From an uncultured Bacteroidales bacterium (GTDB lineage: Bacteria; Bacteroidota; Bacteroidia; Bacteroidales; Bacteroidaceae), in contig CADCDP010000019.1 in NCBI GenBank assembly GCA_902800305.1, positions 1 to 47,749 of the forward strand: a stretch of 47,749 nucleotides of DNA. Direction: 5' to 3'. The stretch's first letter is position 1; every line of letters begins with the position of its first letter. The notes under the pieces are model-generated. The model had not been told where the DNA came from, made no database searches, and saw only the letters and a program-made list of their open reading frames with translations. Of this stretch, positions 1 through 8,510 are shown piece after piece. Both the position numbers and the translations under genes were made by a program.

Positions 1-29
1 CTAAAGGAATGACTTCAGCTTCTTACTTT

Positions 30-57
30 CGCCCCTCAACCCCGCAGGGGAGGGGCG
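30..57. repeat. GC-rich palindrome
   Basis: Inverted repeat with outer arms CGCCCCTC (30-37) and GAGGGGCG (50-57) and an inner CCCC/GGGG pairing around GCA. There is no T-run beside it, so it is not an obvious intrinsic terminator. In composition it resembles the palindromic arms found inside the M20 gene near 19.7 kb, so it may belong to the same dispersed repeat type. That link is inference. Confidence 0.6.
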
Positions 58-88
58 GATGCTGTGTCTCTGTTGCTTGTTCGCAGTC

Positions 89-99
89 TGTCAAAGAGC
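89..99 (-). promoter_or_regulatory. boxA-like leader motif, possible rRNA operon leader
   Basis: Read on the minus strand this is GCTCTTTGACA, which resembles the boxA antitermination sequence of bacterial rRNA leaders (TGCTCTTTAACA in E. coli). It lies about 75 bases downstream of a very good leftward promoter (176-206), and no open frame starts between that promoter and the window edge. Together these suggest the start of a stable-RNA transcript whose body lies left of the window. The rRNA identity is inferred. Confidence 0.35.
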
Positions 100-175
100 G
101 TCTTCTTCACTTAAGGGAAGCGGGCACAAAACCCTCTCCGGAGCGGCAGCCCCGGACGCTTTCCGAAAGCGAGTG

Positions 176-206
176 CAAAGGTACGCCAATTTTACGAATC
201 ACCAAA
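176..206 (-). promoter_or_regulatory. Bacteroidetes primary-sigma promoter reading left
   Basis: On the minus strand there is TTTG (203-206), 19 bases, then TACCTTTG (176-183), an exact match to the Bacteroidetes -33/-7 arrangement. It directs transcription out of the left window edge, away from the C10 peptidase gene. Confidence 0.75.
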
Positions 207-212
207 ATTTCC

Positions 213-248
213 GAGGGACTTTTTACGAAAAAAGTACAAAAATCCCTC
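213..248. terminator. AT-rich hairpin at the end of the C10 peptidase gene
   Basis: Inverted repeat starting GAGGGA and ending TCCCTC, with inner arms ACTTTTT and AAAAAAGT around ACG. It overlaps the stop codon of the C10 peptidase gene (247-249). The A/T-rich stem could end transcription in either direction. Confidence 0.45.
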
Positions 249-1950
249 AAAAACGTCTTTTTACGACAATTTTCTTGCCATTTGAGAGCGTTTGTCGGTC
301 AATTACGAAGCCACGTGTAACATTTTGCAGAGGTCTTCCGCTCATGTCGAAATACTCATGGGAAACGACCGTCGCACTGCCAGCACCTTCTTCTACACAT
401 ATATTATATATAGAAGCAGGGATTTCGCCGAAAGTAGCTTTTCCATCCTTAATTTCGGTATAGACCATGTTTTGGGCAGCACCGCCCACCACATTAGGCA
501 GAAACCATTCGTCGTAATCCTTCGGACGGAAAATAAGACTGATGATGTAATTGCCTTCGGGTGTATCGGCTGGGATATTGAAGCGAACCGTAGCCGTTCC
601 ACCCATATAAGTCATCGAGTTGATGGTCTTCGAGACCTCATTCTCCGTCAATTTTTTCACTAAATTTCCGTTGAGGTCGTAAAGCCCCACTCCAAAGAAC
701 CAAGTCTGTGCGCTACGTGAACGGTTAGCTATTTTCTGCACTATCAACATTTTGTTCTTATTCAGGTCGAGCGAGCCCGTCAGCGCAAGAGACGTGTCCA
801 TAAAAGGCACCACAGGTGCATGCACCTTGTCCTCCCCCGTCTCGTCTGGCTCTATACCAATAATCATGCTCTGCCCCTGGGTGTAGCTTTGAGCGGGCGA
901 TGCATTGAGTAACGTCACATCGAAGAAACCGTCCGACTTGCCACCCCATCCCCAGTTCACATGCACAAAATCATTGGAGTCGTAGCCATCCACCACAAAC
1001 TCGTGTCCGCCACTTGTGCTCGCACCCGCATAAAGAATAGGCCGACCAGCATCCAGTTCCGTTTTCCAGATTCTGTCCCATTCCTCCTGCGTGGCATAGC
1101 AGTCACGATAGACGATACCGATGGTAGAAGCCTTGTAGCCAAAAAACTCGTACATCGCCTGGATAGCGAAGTCGTCGTAAGTGCCGCTTGATGCTGCCGT
1201 ATAGCCCATTTTCGTAGCGACACCACAATCGTAGCATAATTTCGCCACAGCAGCGGCAGCCGTTTCATTGGTATTCAGTTCAGCCGTTGTGTTGAGCATC
1301 GCGTCCCAGTCATAGTGGCTCTGCGAGAAATCTACCGACAATGCACCCACACCCGTCAGTCCTGGCGTGTAAGTCATCTTGCCAGTGCCCACTTTCGGCC
1401 ACTCATAATGCTTCATGATTTGTGCCATAGCCAACGCAACACACCCCACAGGGCAACGCTTATTGCCGTCCATGGGACACAATACATTGTAGGGCGCACC
1501 TTGGTTCCACTGTGTTTGACAGAGTGGCCCCACTACCGGAATACCCTCTTCCTTTCTGGGTGCATAAGACACAGATTTTCCTTCACGCACATCGTTGACG
1601 AGTGCTGTGTAGGCATCGAGGAAATCGGCTAAACCGGGGTGTAGGTTGTCAGCCGAGGAAAACTCGGATGCACGAGAATAGGCCACCAGGGAAGGGAGTT
1701 CACTTTCGCCACTGATAATGGCAAAACCCTTTCCTTCCTCACGGGAAAAGATATAATAAGCAGGGGCATTGAGTGTCGCATGAGCTTCACCACGTCTCTT
1801 CGCCTCCATTTCTCCCATATCGGCACGGAGGGTCACCTGACCCTTCAACACCTTTTGTGCCACCTTTTGTGCCTTCTGCACATCAACCGGGAGAGCTTGA
1901 CATAACTCACCCACCAGCAGAAGGTTCAGTAAAATAATCAACTTTTTCAT
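247..1950 (-). CDS. secreted C10-family cysteine peptidase (streptopain-like)
   Basis: Exported papain-fold cysteine protease of 567 residues, related to streptopain (SpeB) and Porphyromonas PrtT. A signal peptide (about 1-20) is followed by a propeptide of the Spi/C10 inhibitor type (about 25-120). The catalytic domain starts near the GPLCQTQWNQGAPYN block; CPVGCVALAMAQIMK holds the nucleophile Cys170, GGHEFVVDGYD holds His316, and VNWGWGG supplies the conserved Trp loop. A C-terminal beta region ends in a short basic tail (GKKIVVKRRF), as in many exported Prevotella proteins. It is the last gene of the susC-susD-lipoprotein group on this strand, so it probably cuts proteins outside the cell into peptides for the neighbouring SusCD pair. 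A terminator-like hairpin lies just upstream of its start. The family call is firm; the substrate is unknown. Confidence 0.93.
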   Translation of the reverse strand: MKKLIILLNLLLVGELCQALPVDVQKAQKVAQKVLKGQVTLRADMGEMEAKRRGEAHATLNAPAYYIFSREEGKGFAIISGESELPSLVAYSRASEFSSADNLHPGLADFLDAYTALVNDVREGKSVSYAPRKEEGIPVVGPLCQTQWNQGAPYNVLCPMDGNKRCPVGCVALAMAQIMKHYEWPKVGTGKMTYTPGLTGVGALSVDFSQSHYDWDAMLNTTAELNTNETAAAAVAKLCYDCGVATKMGYTAASSGTYDDFAIQAMYEFFGYKASTIGIVYRDCYATQEEWDRIWKTELDAGRPILYAGASTSGGHEFVVDGYDSNDFVHVNWGWGGKSDGFFDVTLLNASPAQSYTQGQSMIIGIEPDETGEDKVHAPVVPFMDTSLALTGSLDLNKNKMLIVQKIANRSRSAQTWFFGVGLYDLNGNLVKKLTENEVSKTINSMTYMGGTATVRFNIPADTPEGNYIISLIFRPKDYDEWFLPNVVGGAAQNMVYTEIKDGKATFGEIPASIYNICVEEGAGSATVVSHEYFDMSGRPLQNVTRGFVIDRQTLSNGKKIVVKRRF

Positions 1951-1960
1951 ATTTTACAAT

Positions 1961-1993
1961 GAAAAGGGGGATGCAATCCACGTTTCATCCCCC
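1961..1993 (-). terminator. terminator-like hairpin before the C10 gene
   Basis: On the minus strand the arms GGGGGATG and CATCCCCC (1986-1993 and 1966-1973) are followed by TTTTC. It sits downstream of the lipoprotein gene and only 11 bases before the C10 start codon, so it may partly end the susCD transcript or attenuate the protease gene. No TAnnTTTG box is visible between the hairpin and the ATG. Confidence 0.6.
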
Positions 1994-2022
1994 TATTATA
2001 AATATTCCTTTCGTTATTCCCT

Positions 2023-2068
2023 AATCAGCGTGGAGCATCACAGAACATCCGTGTACTCCACACTGATT
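2023..2068 (-). terminator. stable hairpin after the lipoprotein stop codon
   Basis: Thirteen-base arms (2023-2035 and 2056-2068) pair with one mismatch around a 20-base loop. There is no T-run. It is more likely an mRNA 3' end or processing/stability structure than a full terminator; the T-run hairpin follows at 1961-1993. Confidence 0.5.
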
Positions 2069-2075
2069 GTGAGAA

Positions 2076-2909
2076 TTACTTCTTGTTCAAGGTAATACCA
2101 CCGAAATACAATTCATACCATCCACCTTCACTCATAACACCATAAGCATTGCGGATAACAACCGTCTCACCGTATGCTTCGACATCAAGATAGATGTTAT
2201 CGTAATTTTCAGCTAAATTGGGGTCTGGATTATCCATACCAACGATGAAAGTGTCTTTGTAACCGGTTTCTTGACCAGCCTCCAATATTATGACCTTATT
2301 TTCCCAATCAATAACACCCTCATAAATGTTGTATCCATCAGTCGAATAGAATTCATTGCTTGCCATGAAGGGATCAAAGTCAAGAACCTTCACCTTTGTA
2401 GAGTCTTCAGAATCAATCTGCAAAGAGAAATTGAACGTGTAGTTATCGCCCCAGTAAGCCGTTGTGGCACCCGTATAGACGTTTCCGTTCAGTTGAGCTA
2501 TACCAAACTCTGGTTCGCCAGTAGAGACACGCTGCACAGCAGAGAAAGTCATCTGGTTGTCCTTAGCCACCGAATAAACCTGAATGTAGTAAGCAGTGAG
2601 AGGTTGCAGTTTCTTAGCCACAGCAGTGAACTCATTAGCCACCACAGCAGCCGGCCAATAAGCTGGGTCAGCCATATCCTCAGTAGAAGATACGCGTACA
2701 CCCACTTCAACCACCTTCGATGCGTCGCTCACGGTACCCGAAACAGTGACTGCACTGCTGCCACCCGCTGCATTAGCGATGGCCACCGTAGGAGCCGTAC
2801 CGACAACATACTTTGCGTCGATTTCGTCCTTGTCGTCCATGGTCGAGTTACAGCTCACGAATGCGAGTGCCACAGCCACGACGGGAAGAATATTAAATAT
2901 CTTTTTCAT
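2076..2909 (-). CDS. surface lipoprotein downstream of susD
   Basis: Protein of 277 residues with a lipoprotein signal (MKKIFNILPVVAVALAFVSC), acidic residues after the lipid Cys (CNSTMDDKDE, consistent with surface export in Bacteroidetes), a region resembling a fibronectin-III/Ig-like fold (about 45-130) and a beta-rich C-terminal half of unknown family. The start is the ATG at 2909, 14 bases after the susD stop; the upstream in-frame TTG at 2921 would add four residues with no benefit to the signal peptide. Its place directly after susD is that of SusE/SusF-type accessory binding proteins, so it may bind the ligand of this locus. I recognise no specific family. Confidence 0.85.
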   Translation of the reverse strand: MKKIFNILPVVAVALAFVSCNSTMDDKDEIDAKYVVGTAPTVAIANAAGGSSAVTVSGTVSDASKVVEVGVRVSSTEDMADPAYWPAAVVANEFTAVAKKLQPLTAYYIQVYSVAKDNQMTFSAVQRVSTGEPEFGIAQLNGNVYTGATTAYWGDNYTFNFSLQIDSEDSTKVKVLDFDPFMASNEFYSTDGYNIYEGVIDWENKVIILEAGQETGYKDTFIVGMDNPDPNLAENYDNIYLDVEAYGETVVIRNAYGVMSEGGWYELYFGGITLNKK

Positions 2910-2923
2910 GTTTCTATACAAAT

Positions 2924-4420
2924 TTACTTATTCTGTTCACTTTCTGAAATATGCGTGTTCTCCTGGATTTCACGCTGTGGCAACTGGTAAGTCCATCTTT
3001 CGTCCTGAGCAGGCACAGCAATGATGAAGCCAGCCAAGTGGTTGTTGCCTTCATAGTTGCGGTCGAAGCCCTTGTTAAGACGCTTCAGGTCAAGACCAGC
3101 AAAGCCTTCACCCCACAACTCGATGCGACGCTGAAGGAGCACATCATCCAAAGAAACGGTCTGACGATTCCATGAAGGCTGACGATTCTTCATCAACTCA
3201 GCCAAAACGGTAGCAGCCTCAGAACCCTTGCTTTGGCGAACAAGAGCCTCGGCCTCAATCAGATACATTTCGGCAGCACGCATATAAACGTAGTCCTCGG
3301 TAAACTGGTCATCTGAGCCGAACTTCAAGTTAGCGTAGGGCAGCTGAGAACCCGCAGTAGGCTGGTCAGCATCACCGTCAGGACCATTGAAGAGCGTCTT
3401 ACGCTCGTCATCGTCAGGAATCTGGCTGTAAAGACGAGCATCGATGAGACGGGCAGAATAGCCCAGACCTGCATAGCCAGACTCCAAGTTCGACATATGA
3501 GAGAAGAACGAAGCGTAGGAAGTTGAAGTTTCGGTGTTGTGGTCGAAGCCCCACATCCACTCAGGGTTGGTGATGTCCATGAAGCCATCGTGCAGCTGCG
3601 CCATTGTCATAGGTGAGTAGCCAGCACGAGCAGCCTTAGCAGCGGCAGCAGCTTTGTCCCACTGCTGAGTATAGAGGTAAATACGTGCCAAGAAGCCGTT
3701 AGCCACGTTCTCATCGATGAAGTTCTTCGATGGACGCTTGTAACCCTTCAGATTATCCACGGCGTTTTCGAGGTCGAGCTGAGCCTGTGCCAGCACAGCA
3801 GCCACGGTGTTGCGGCCAGTAGCGGCATCAATCTCTTCTAAGCTCTTGCCGTCGGCAGTAGTATAGATAAGAGGCACACCAGGACGGTCGCCAGCGATGG
3901 CACCATTTGCGTCAATAGGATTTGCGTACATCTGGATGAGCAGCGAGTAAGCCAAACCCCTCACAGCCTGAGCCTGACCCACGATAGACTTCTCTACATC
4001 CGTCTGAGGACCTTCGGGATAGAGGCTGATGAGCTGGTTAGCCTTGTCAATCATGGTGTAGAGGATAGTCCAGTGAGAGTTTACACGGCGGTAATCCTGC
4101 ATACGGTTATCCATCTGATAGTCGTAGTTGAACCAGTGAGCAGCAGAGAGGGCAATATCCTCACTATGGAGGTCTTCGGCATGCATGATGGACATGTAGC
4201 CAAATGTGTCGTGAGGACCAGAAGAAGAGTTGGTGGGGTTATATTCCACCATCCACGACCAAATACCGTTCAAGAAGGTTGTGGGGTCTTTAGCAGCAAT
4301 CTTACCCACCTCGTCCTGTCCGAGATATCTTGTATATTCAGTGTCGAGGTAGTCGGTGCCGCAGCTTGACATGGCAAGCACAGCAGCCACACCCGCAACA
4401 ATATGCTTAATAGATTTCAT
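2924..4420 (-). CDS. SusD/RagB-family outer-membrane lipoprotein
   Basis: Protein of 498 residues with a lipoprotein signal ending VLAMSSC, the N-terminal SusD pattern (GTDYLDTEYTRYLGQDEV), a TPR-like helical core (QAQAVRGLAYSLLIQMYA, GFLARIYLYTQQWDKAAAAA) and the C-terminal RagB/SusD signature (DYVYMRAAEMYLIEAEAL, then LLQRRIELWGEGFAGLDLKR). SusD proteins form the lid of the SusC transporter and bind substrate at the cell surface. AGGAG precedes the ATG. It follows susC by 35 bases and is certainly cotranscribed with it. With the C10 protease gene in the same group, peptides rather than glycans are a plausible cargo, as for RagAB of Porphyromonas; that is inference. Confidence 0.96.
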   Translation of the reverse strand: MKSIKHIVAGVAAVLAMSSCGTDYLDTEYTRYLGQDEVGKIAAKDPTTFLNGIWSWMVEYNPTNSSSGPHDTFGYMSIMHAEDLHSEDIALSAAHWFNYDYQMDNRMQDYRRVNSHWTILYTMIDKANQLISLYPEGPQTDVEKSIVGQAQAVRGLAYSLLIQMYANPIDANGAIAGDRPGVPLIYTTADGKSLEEIDAATGRNTVAAVLAQAQLDLENAVDNLKGYKRPSKNFIDENVANGFLARIYLYTQQWDKAAAAAKAARAGYSPMTMAQLHDGFMDITNPEWMWGFDHNTETSTSYASFFSHMSNLESGYAGLGYSARLIDARLYSQIPDDDERKTLFNGPDGDADQPTAGSQLPYANLKFGSDDQFTEDYVYMRAAEMYLIEAEALVRQSKGSEAATVLAELMKNRQPSWNRQTVSLDDVLLQRRIELWGEGFAGLDLKRLNKGFDRNYEGNNHLAGFIIAVPAQDERWTYQLPQREIQENTHISESEQNK

Positions 4421-4455
4421 TATTTACTCCTTTAATTTTAATACGTTTATCTGAT

Positions 4456-7400
4456 TTAGAAAGAAAGGTTGACACCGATTGAGTAAGTGCTGAGAGCAGA
4501 GTAGCCATAACCAGTGTAGCCTTCAAAGGCAGCCGTGCCGTCACCATTAGTGTCGTTCATACGTGGGTCGAAGCCCTTACGCTTAGAGCGGAGCCAAATG
4601 TTATCGCCCGAGAAATAAACACGCAATTTCGAGATACCCACGTTAGAGAGAAGGCTCTTCGGGAAGGTGTAGCCCAGCGTGATGTTGCGGAGGCTGAAGT
4701 AGTTAGCACGTGTCAAGAAGAAGTCGCTGGCACCATAGATGTAATACTCATTGTTGTCCATATACATCAGTGCAGGGATGTTCGTGTCGGTGTGACCTGG
4801 AGTCCAGCGGTTGAACATATCCTTATGGAAGTTCTTTCCCTGGTCGCCTGGGTTCATCAAGCTCGTGTATTGGTCATCCATCATCCAGCCACCCAAAGAG
4901 AAGGCGGTAGAGATAGAGAGGTCAATGCCCTTATATTCGAGCGACGTGGAAACACCACCCGTGAAAGTAGGCAGCGCACTCTTGCCTGTGCGACGCCGAG
5001 TGGCATCCGATGAGTTGTTCACGATGTAGCGAGCTTCTCCCGTCTTGGCGTTATATTCCTCATACTGAGCCTTCTCGTCGGCAGTCAGTTTATCCCACTC
5101 TTCCTGGGTATATTCGTCGTAAGCATTGTACATAGCCTTACCCGTTTGGGGGTCAGCGCCAAGGTACTCATAGAGATACCAGTCGTAGAGTGAGCCACCC
5201 TTACTACGCCAGTAGCTTCCAGCCTGATAACCATCAGGATAAAGAACAGGGTCGCGCTTGGAAACAGGCAGCTTGGTGAGCTTGTTCTTGTAGTGAGTGC
5301 CGTTGAGCGAAATATTCCACTTGAAGTCAGCCGTCTTGATGACATCGGCACCCACAGTGAATTCGATACCCGTGTTCTTCATGTCCATCTCGTTGCGGTA
5401 GATTCCGTTAGGAGTACCCATTGAGGGGGCCAAAGGAGAATAATAAAGCATGTCACGAGTCTCCTTGATGAAGAAATCGAAATCCACTGAGAAGCGGTCG
5501 AGGAAGCGGCCCTCGAAGCCGAGGTTGAAGTTGCGGCTCTTCTCCCAAGTAAGATCAGCGTTACCGCGATTCACCTTCGTGAAGGCAGCCTCACCATCCA
5601 CGCGGTCCACACGGTAGAGGTCAGTATAGTTGTGGTAATAACCCACGTTATCATTACCCTGAGTACCGTAGCTGGCCTTAATCTTCAAGTCATTAATCTC
5701 AGTGATGCTCTTCATCCATGGTTCTTCCTTGATGCGCCATGCACCGCCGATAGCCCAGAATGTACCCCAACGATTGCCACGGGCAAAACGTGAGCTACCA
5801 TCGCGACGCACACTGGCTGTGAAGTAGTAACGGTCGAGGTAATCGTACTCACCTTTCAAGAAGACACCTTCGAGGGCATACTCAGAAGTGCGGCTTGTCA
5901 AATCCTGATAAACCGTTGCATTGGCAAAGTCTGAGTTATTTTCGTCAGCGAAGTTGGTCATGTGGCCATACATATACTTGTAGTTGTCCTTCTTGTTCTC
6001 ATGACCGAAGAGGAAGTGCAGCTTGTGGTCGCCGAACGTCTTGTTCCAATCTACCAACTGGTTGGCATTCAGAGCCTGATAGCGAGTGGAATAACGATAG
6101 CCACGGCCACCGAAAGCAGCGGCATCACCACCAATCGGAGTCATAAAATCCACTTGGTTGGTGTTGAAGAGGTCGTAAGCAATGTTACCCGTCACCTTGA
6201 AGCCGTATGGCAACTTAATCTCAATGTAACCACGAGACGAGAAGTTGTCCTTCAGTATCTTGTGCTCGCCAGCCTGGGCAGCAGCGAGTGGGTTCTGCTC
6301 AGAAGCGTAAGGACGCTGATACTCCGTACCGAAGTCATAGTCACCACCGTTGTTGTTTTTAGCACGCTTGCCATCAGCATCATAGAAGTAGATAGGATAG
6401 ATAGGTGCAATGCTTTGAGAGAACGAGAAGAGGTTAGAGTAGTTGGTTCCCTCGTCGTCGTTGTAGCGGTCTTGCTCCGTGCGGGCGTAAGAGAGGTTAC
6501 CACCCACCTTGATGAAGTCGTTAATCTTCTGATCCACCTTCACGCGGCCAGAGAAACGCTCGAAACCAGAACCAACCACATAGCCCTTATCGCTCAGATA
6601 GCCGAACGATGCGTAAGCCTGTGTCTCCTCGGAACCACCAGAGATACCGATGTTGTACTCTTGGCGAGCCTTCGACTTGAAGGGGTCTTTCAGCCAGTTG
6701 TCTCCCCATTTCTTTGCCTTGGCATTGGGGTTGAGCTTACCGTCAGTACCTACGATGGCATTGTCAGCAATGTCCTTGAAGCTGTTGTAACCCACTATGT
6801 CGATGAGATGCTCAGAAGCGTAAGCGGCAGCACCTGCATAGCCACGCTCACTAACAAGGGCGTTGCGATAAGACTCCCACATCATTTCGTACCACTCACC
6901 ATCGTCCTCAATCACGTCGTAAGCGCTCACGCCACGGGTGTTCACACCGACACGTGCATTGAAGTCAATGCGAGCCTTGCCACGACCTCCGGCCTTGGTG
7001 GTAATCATGATGACACCGTTGGAACCACGCGCACCATACATAGAATTGGCGGCAGCGTCCTTCAACACGGTCAGCGAAGCGATGTCCTGAGGGTTGATAG
7101 AATTGAGATCACCTTCGTAAGGCACACCGTCCATCACAATCAGCGGCTCCTGGCTCGACGAGACTGAACCGATACCACGGATGATGATGGCAGCCTGGGC
7201 ACCTGGTGTGTTCGAGTAAGACGAGAGCTGCAAACCAGCCACGGAACCTTCGAGGGCACGCTCAAGGCTGGATACCTGCACTTTCTCAATCTCCTCGCCC
7301 TTCACCGTAGTAGCTGCACCGGTGAACGAAGCCTTCGACTGGGTGCCGTAAGCCACCACAATCTGCTCGTTGAGCGACTGAGCATCGCTGTCCAGATAAA

Positions 7401-7677
7401 TCTTTAAGTTAGGCTTAATTGCCACCTCCTTAGTGACCATACCGATGTAGGACACCTTGAGATGCTTCGCAGAGCTGGGCACATTGTTGATGGTGAAACG
7501 TCCGTTGACATCAGTAGCTGCACCAACGCCTGTTTGACCCACCACAATGACAGAAGCTCCAATCACGGGTTCGCCCGTCTCGCTTTCGATGACAACACCT
7601 GTCACCTTCTGCTGGGCGAATGCCATGCTGACTGACATCAGGCAGACAGCAAGGAACGACCATAATCTTTTTTCCAT
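4456..7677 (-). CDS. SusC/RagA-family TonB-dependent transporter
   Basis: Protein of 1073 residues, usual length for the family. It has a signal peptide (1-22, ending AFAQ), a carboxypeptidase-regulatory-like domain (about 24-95, VTGVVIESETGEPVIGASV), the SusC linker (NEQIVVAYGTQSK), a plug domain with IIIRGIGSVSSSQEPLIVMD and SLTVLKDAAANSMYGARGSN, and a long 22-strand-type barrel ending in NLSF. It moves oligomeric substrate across the outer membrane using TonB energy. It is the first gene of the locus. The nearest recognisable leftward promoter box is at 7943-7950, giving an unusually long leader of about 260 bases. Confidence 0.97.
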   Translation of the reverse strand: MEKRLWSFLAVCLMSVSMAFAQQKVTGVVIESETGEPVIGASVIVVGQTGVGAATDVNGRFTINNVPSSAKHLKVSYIGMVTKEVAIKPNLKIYLDSDAQSLNEQIVVAYGTQSKASFTGAATTVKGEEIEKVQVSSLERALEGSVAGLQLSSYSNTPGAQAAIIIRGIGSVSSSQEPLIVMDGVPYEGDLNSINPQDIASLTVLKDAAANSMYGARGSNGVIMITTKAGGRGKARIDFNARVGVNTRGVSAYDVIEDDGEWYEMMWESYRNALVSERGYAGAAAYASEHLIDIVGYNSFKDIADNAIVGTDGKLNPNAKAKKWGDNWLKDPFKSKARQEYNIGISGGSEETQAYASFGYLSDKGYVVGSGFERFSGRVKVDQKINDFIKVGGNLSYARTEQDRYNDDEGTNYSNLFSFSQSIAPIYPIYFYDADGKRAKNNNGGDYDFGTEYQRPYASEQNPLAAAQAGEHKILKDNFSSRGYIEIKLPYGFKVTGNIAYDLFNTNQVDFMTPIGGDAAAFGGRGYRYSTRYQALNANQLVDWNKTFGDHKLHFLFGHENKKDNYKYMYGHMTNFADENNSDFANATVYQDLTSRTSEYALEGVFLKGEYDYLDRYYFTASVRRDGSSRFARGNRWGTFWAIGGAWRIKEEPWMKSITEINDLKIKASYGTQGNDNVGYYHNYTDLYRVDRVDGEAAFTKVNRGNADLTWEKSRNFNLGFEGRFLDRFSVDFDFFIKETRDMLYYSPLAPSMGTPNGIYRNEMDMKNTGIEFTVGADVIKTADFKWNISLNGTHYKNKLTKLPVSKRDPVLYPDGYQAGSYWRSKGGSLYDWYLYEYLGADPQTGKAMYNAYDEYTQEEWDKLTADEKAQYEEYNAKTGEARYIVNNSSDATRRRTGKSALPTFTGGVSTSLEYKGIDLSISTAFSLGGWMMDDQYTSLMNPGDQGKNFHKDMFNRWTPGHTDTNIPALMYMDNNEYYIYGASDFFLTRANYFSLRNITLGYTFPKSLLSNVGISKLRVYFSGDNIWLRSKRKGFDPRMNDTNGDGTAAFEGYTGYGYSALSTYSIGVNLSF

Positions 7678-7942
7678 TCTTAGTGATTAAAAATTTAGTT
7701 AATAAATATATTTAGATTTGTTTTTCGGTCTTTTTTCTCCCTTATTATAAATAATGTATATAGACAAGGTCTAATCCACAATCTACTTCAACACACAACA
7801 CCACAAGGTGAGGTGATGTATCACCGCATCCTATGGTTTCATCCTAAACTTCTCGTCATTTTCCATGACAGAGAGCACTCTTTATCGTCATCGGCAAGTA
7901 TATCGTGCCTCATTTTGAATACAATTACATGAAAAGACGGTG

Positions 7943-7950
7943 CAAAGATA
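7943..7950 (-). promoter_or_regulatory. -7 box, probable susC promoter
   Basis: TATCTTTG on the minus strand fits TAnnTTTG. No good TTTG is seen 19-21 bases upstream. If this is the promoter, the susC leader (7678-7936) is about 260 bases; I see no gene or clear riboswitch in that stretch. Confidence 0.5.
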
Positions 7951-8152
7951 ACACATTTTAAGATAAAAAACACTAAAATATCACCTTTTTCTTGTTTTTA
8001 CTGTAAAAAAGTAAAAGAAAGTACTTTTTCTTGTCAATTTAGTTGCACGACGAAGGGGGTTCAAGCTTCAACTTACCCAAAAATCCCTCAACTTCCATGA
8101 ACAAAAATAGAGAAAAGATGGAGAGAAATATACTTTATTCATTTTTTTTACC

Positions 8153-8160
8153 TACCTTTG
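8153..8160 (+). promoter_or_regulatory. -7 box of the AraC-type gene
   Basis: TACCTTTG, a full match to the -7 consensus, ends only 8 bases before the ATG at 8169. This argues against the longer upstream frame (from a TTG at 8043) and suggests a leaderless or nearly leaderless mRNA. Confidence 0.6.
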
Positions 8161-8168
8161 TAGCCGAA

Positions 8169-8510
8169 ATGCAGAAACAAAACAACCACAAAGAACTGAT
8201 AGACAAGATTCTCATCAAAGAGAAACGGTACTGTGACCCCAATTTCTCCGCTAAACAACTGGCAGAGATGCTGGGGGTTACACCCTATAAACTGTCAAAA
8301 ATCCTTCAGACGGAATTTGGCAAAAGCTACGCCGACATCGTGCATTCCCATCGCATCGAGGATGCAGTACGCCTCTTCCAAGACAAACGTTTCGATGCCT
8401 ACACGGTCGATGACATCGGCTTCATGGTGGGCTATAGAAACCGGCAGTCGTTCTTTACTGCCTTCAAGAACTTCACAAGGCAGACTCCAAAACATTTCCG
8501 CAAGATGTAG
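8169..8510 (+). CDS. small AraC-type DNA-binding protein
   Basis: Protein of 113 residues consisting almost only of an AraC/XylS DNA-binding domain with two helix-turn-helix units: AKQLAEMLGVTPYKLSKILQTEFG and the second unit with VDDIGFMVGYRNRQSFFTAFKNFTRQTPKHFRK, the usual family signature. There is no effector-binding N-terminal domain. The frame stays open back to 8043, but the promoter box at 8153-8160 makes the ATG at 8169 the likely start. It is divergent from the susC locus and may control it, or it may be the DNA-binding output of a separate sensor. The stop codon lies inside the first unit of the palindrome array at 8506-8590. Confidence 0.85.
   Translation: MQKQNNHKELIDKILIKEKRYCDPNFSAKQLAEMLGVTPYKLSKILQTEFGKSYADIVHSHRIEDAVRLFQDKRFDAYTVDDIGFMVGYRNRQSFFTAFKNFTRQTPKHFRKM

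Noticed and set aside
5962..7167. Long open frame antisense to susC
   Set aside because: It lies wholly inside the clear SusC-family gene, with a low-complexity Val/Leu/Thr-rich product typical of antisense readings.
8043..8168. N-terminal extension of the AraC-type protein from a TTG start
   Set aside because: The added residues match no domain and the segment contains an exact -7 promoter box just before the ATG at 8169.
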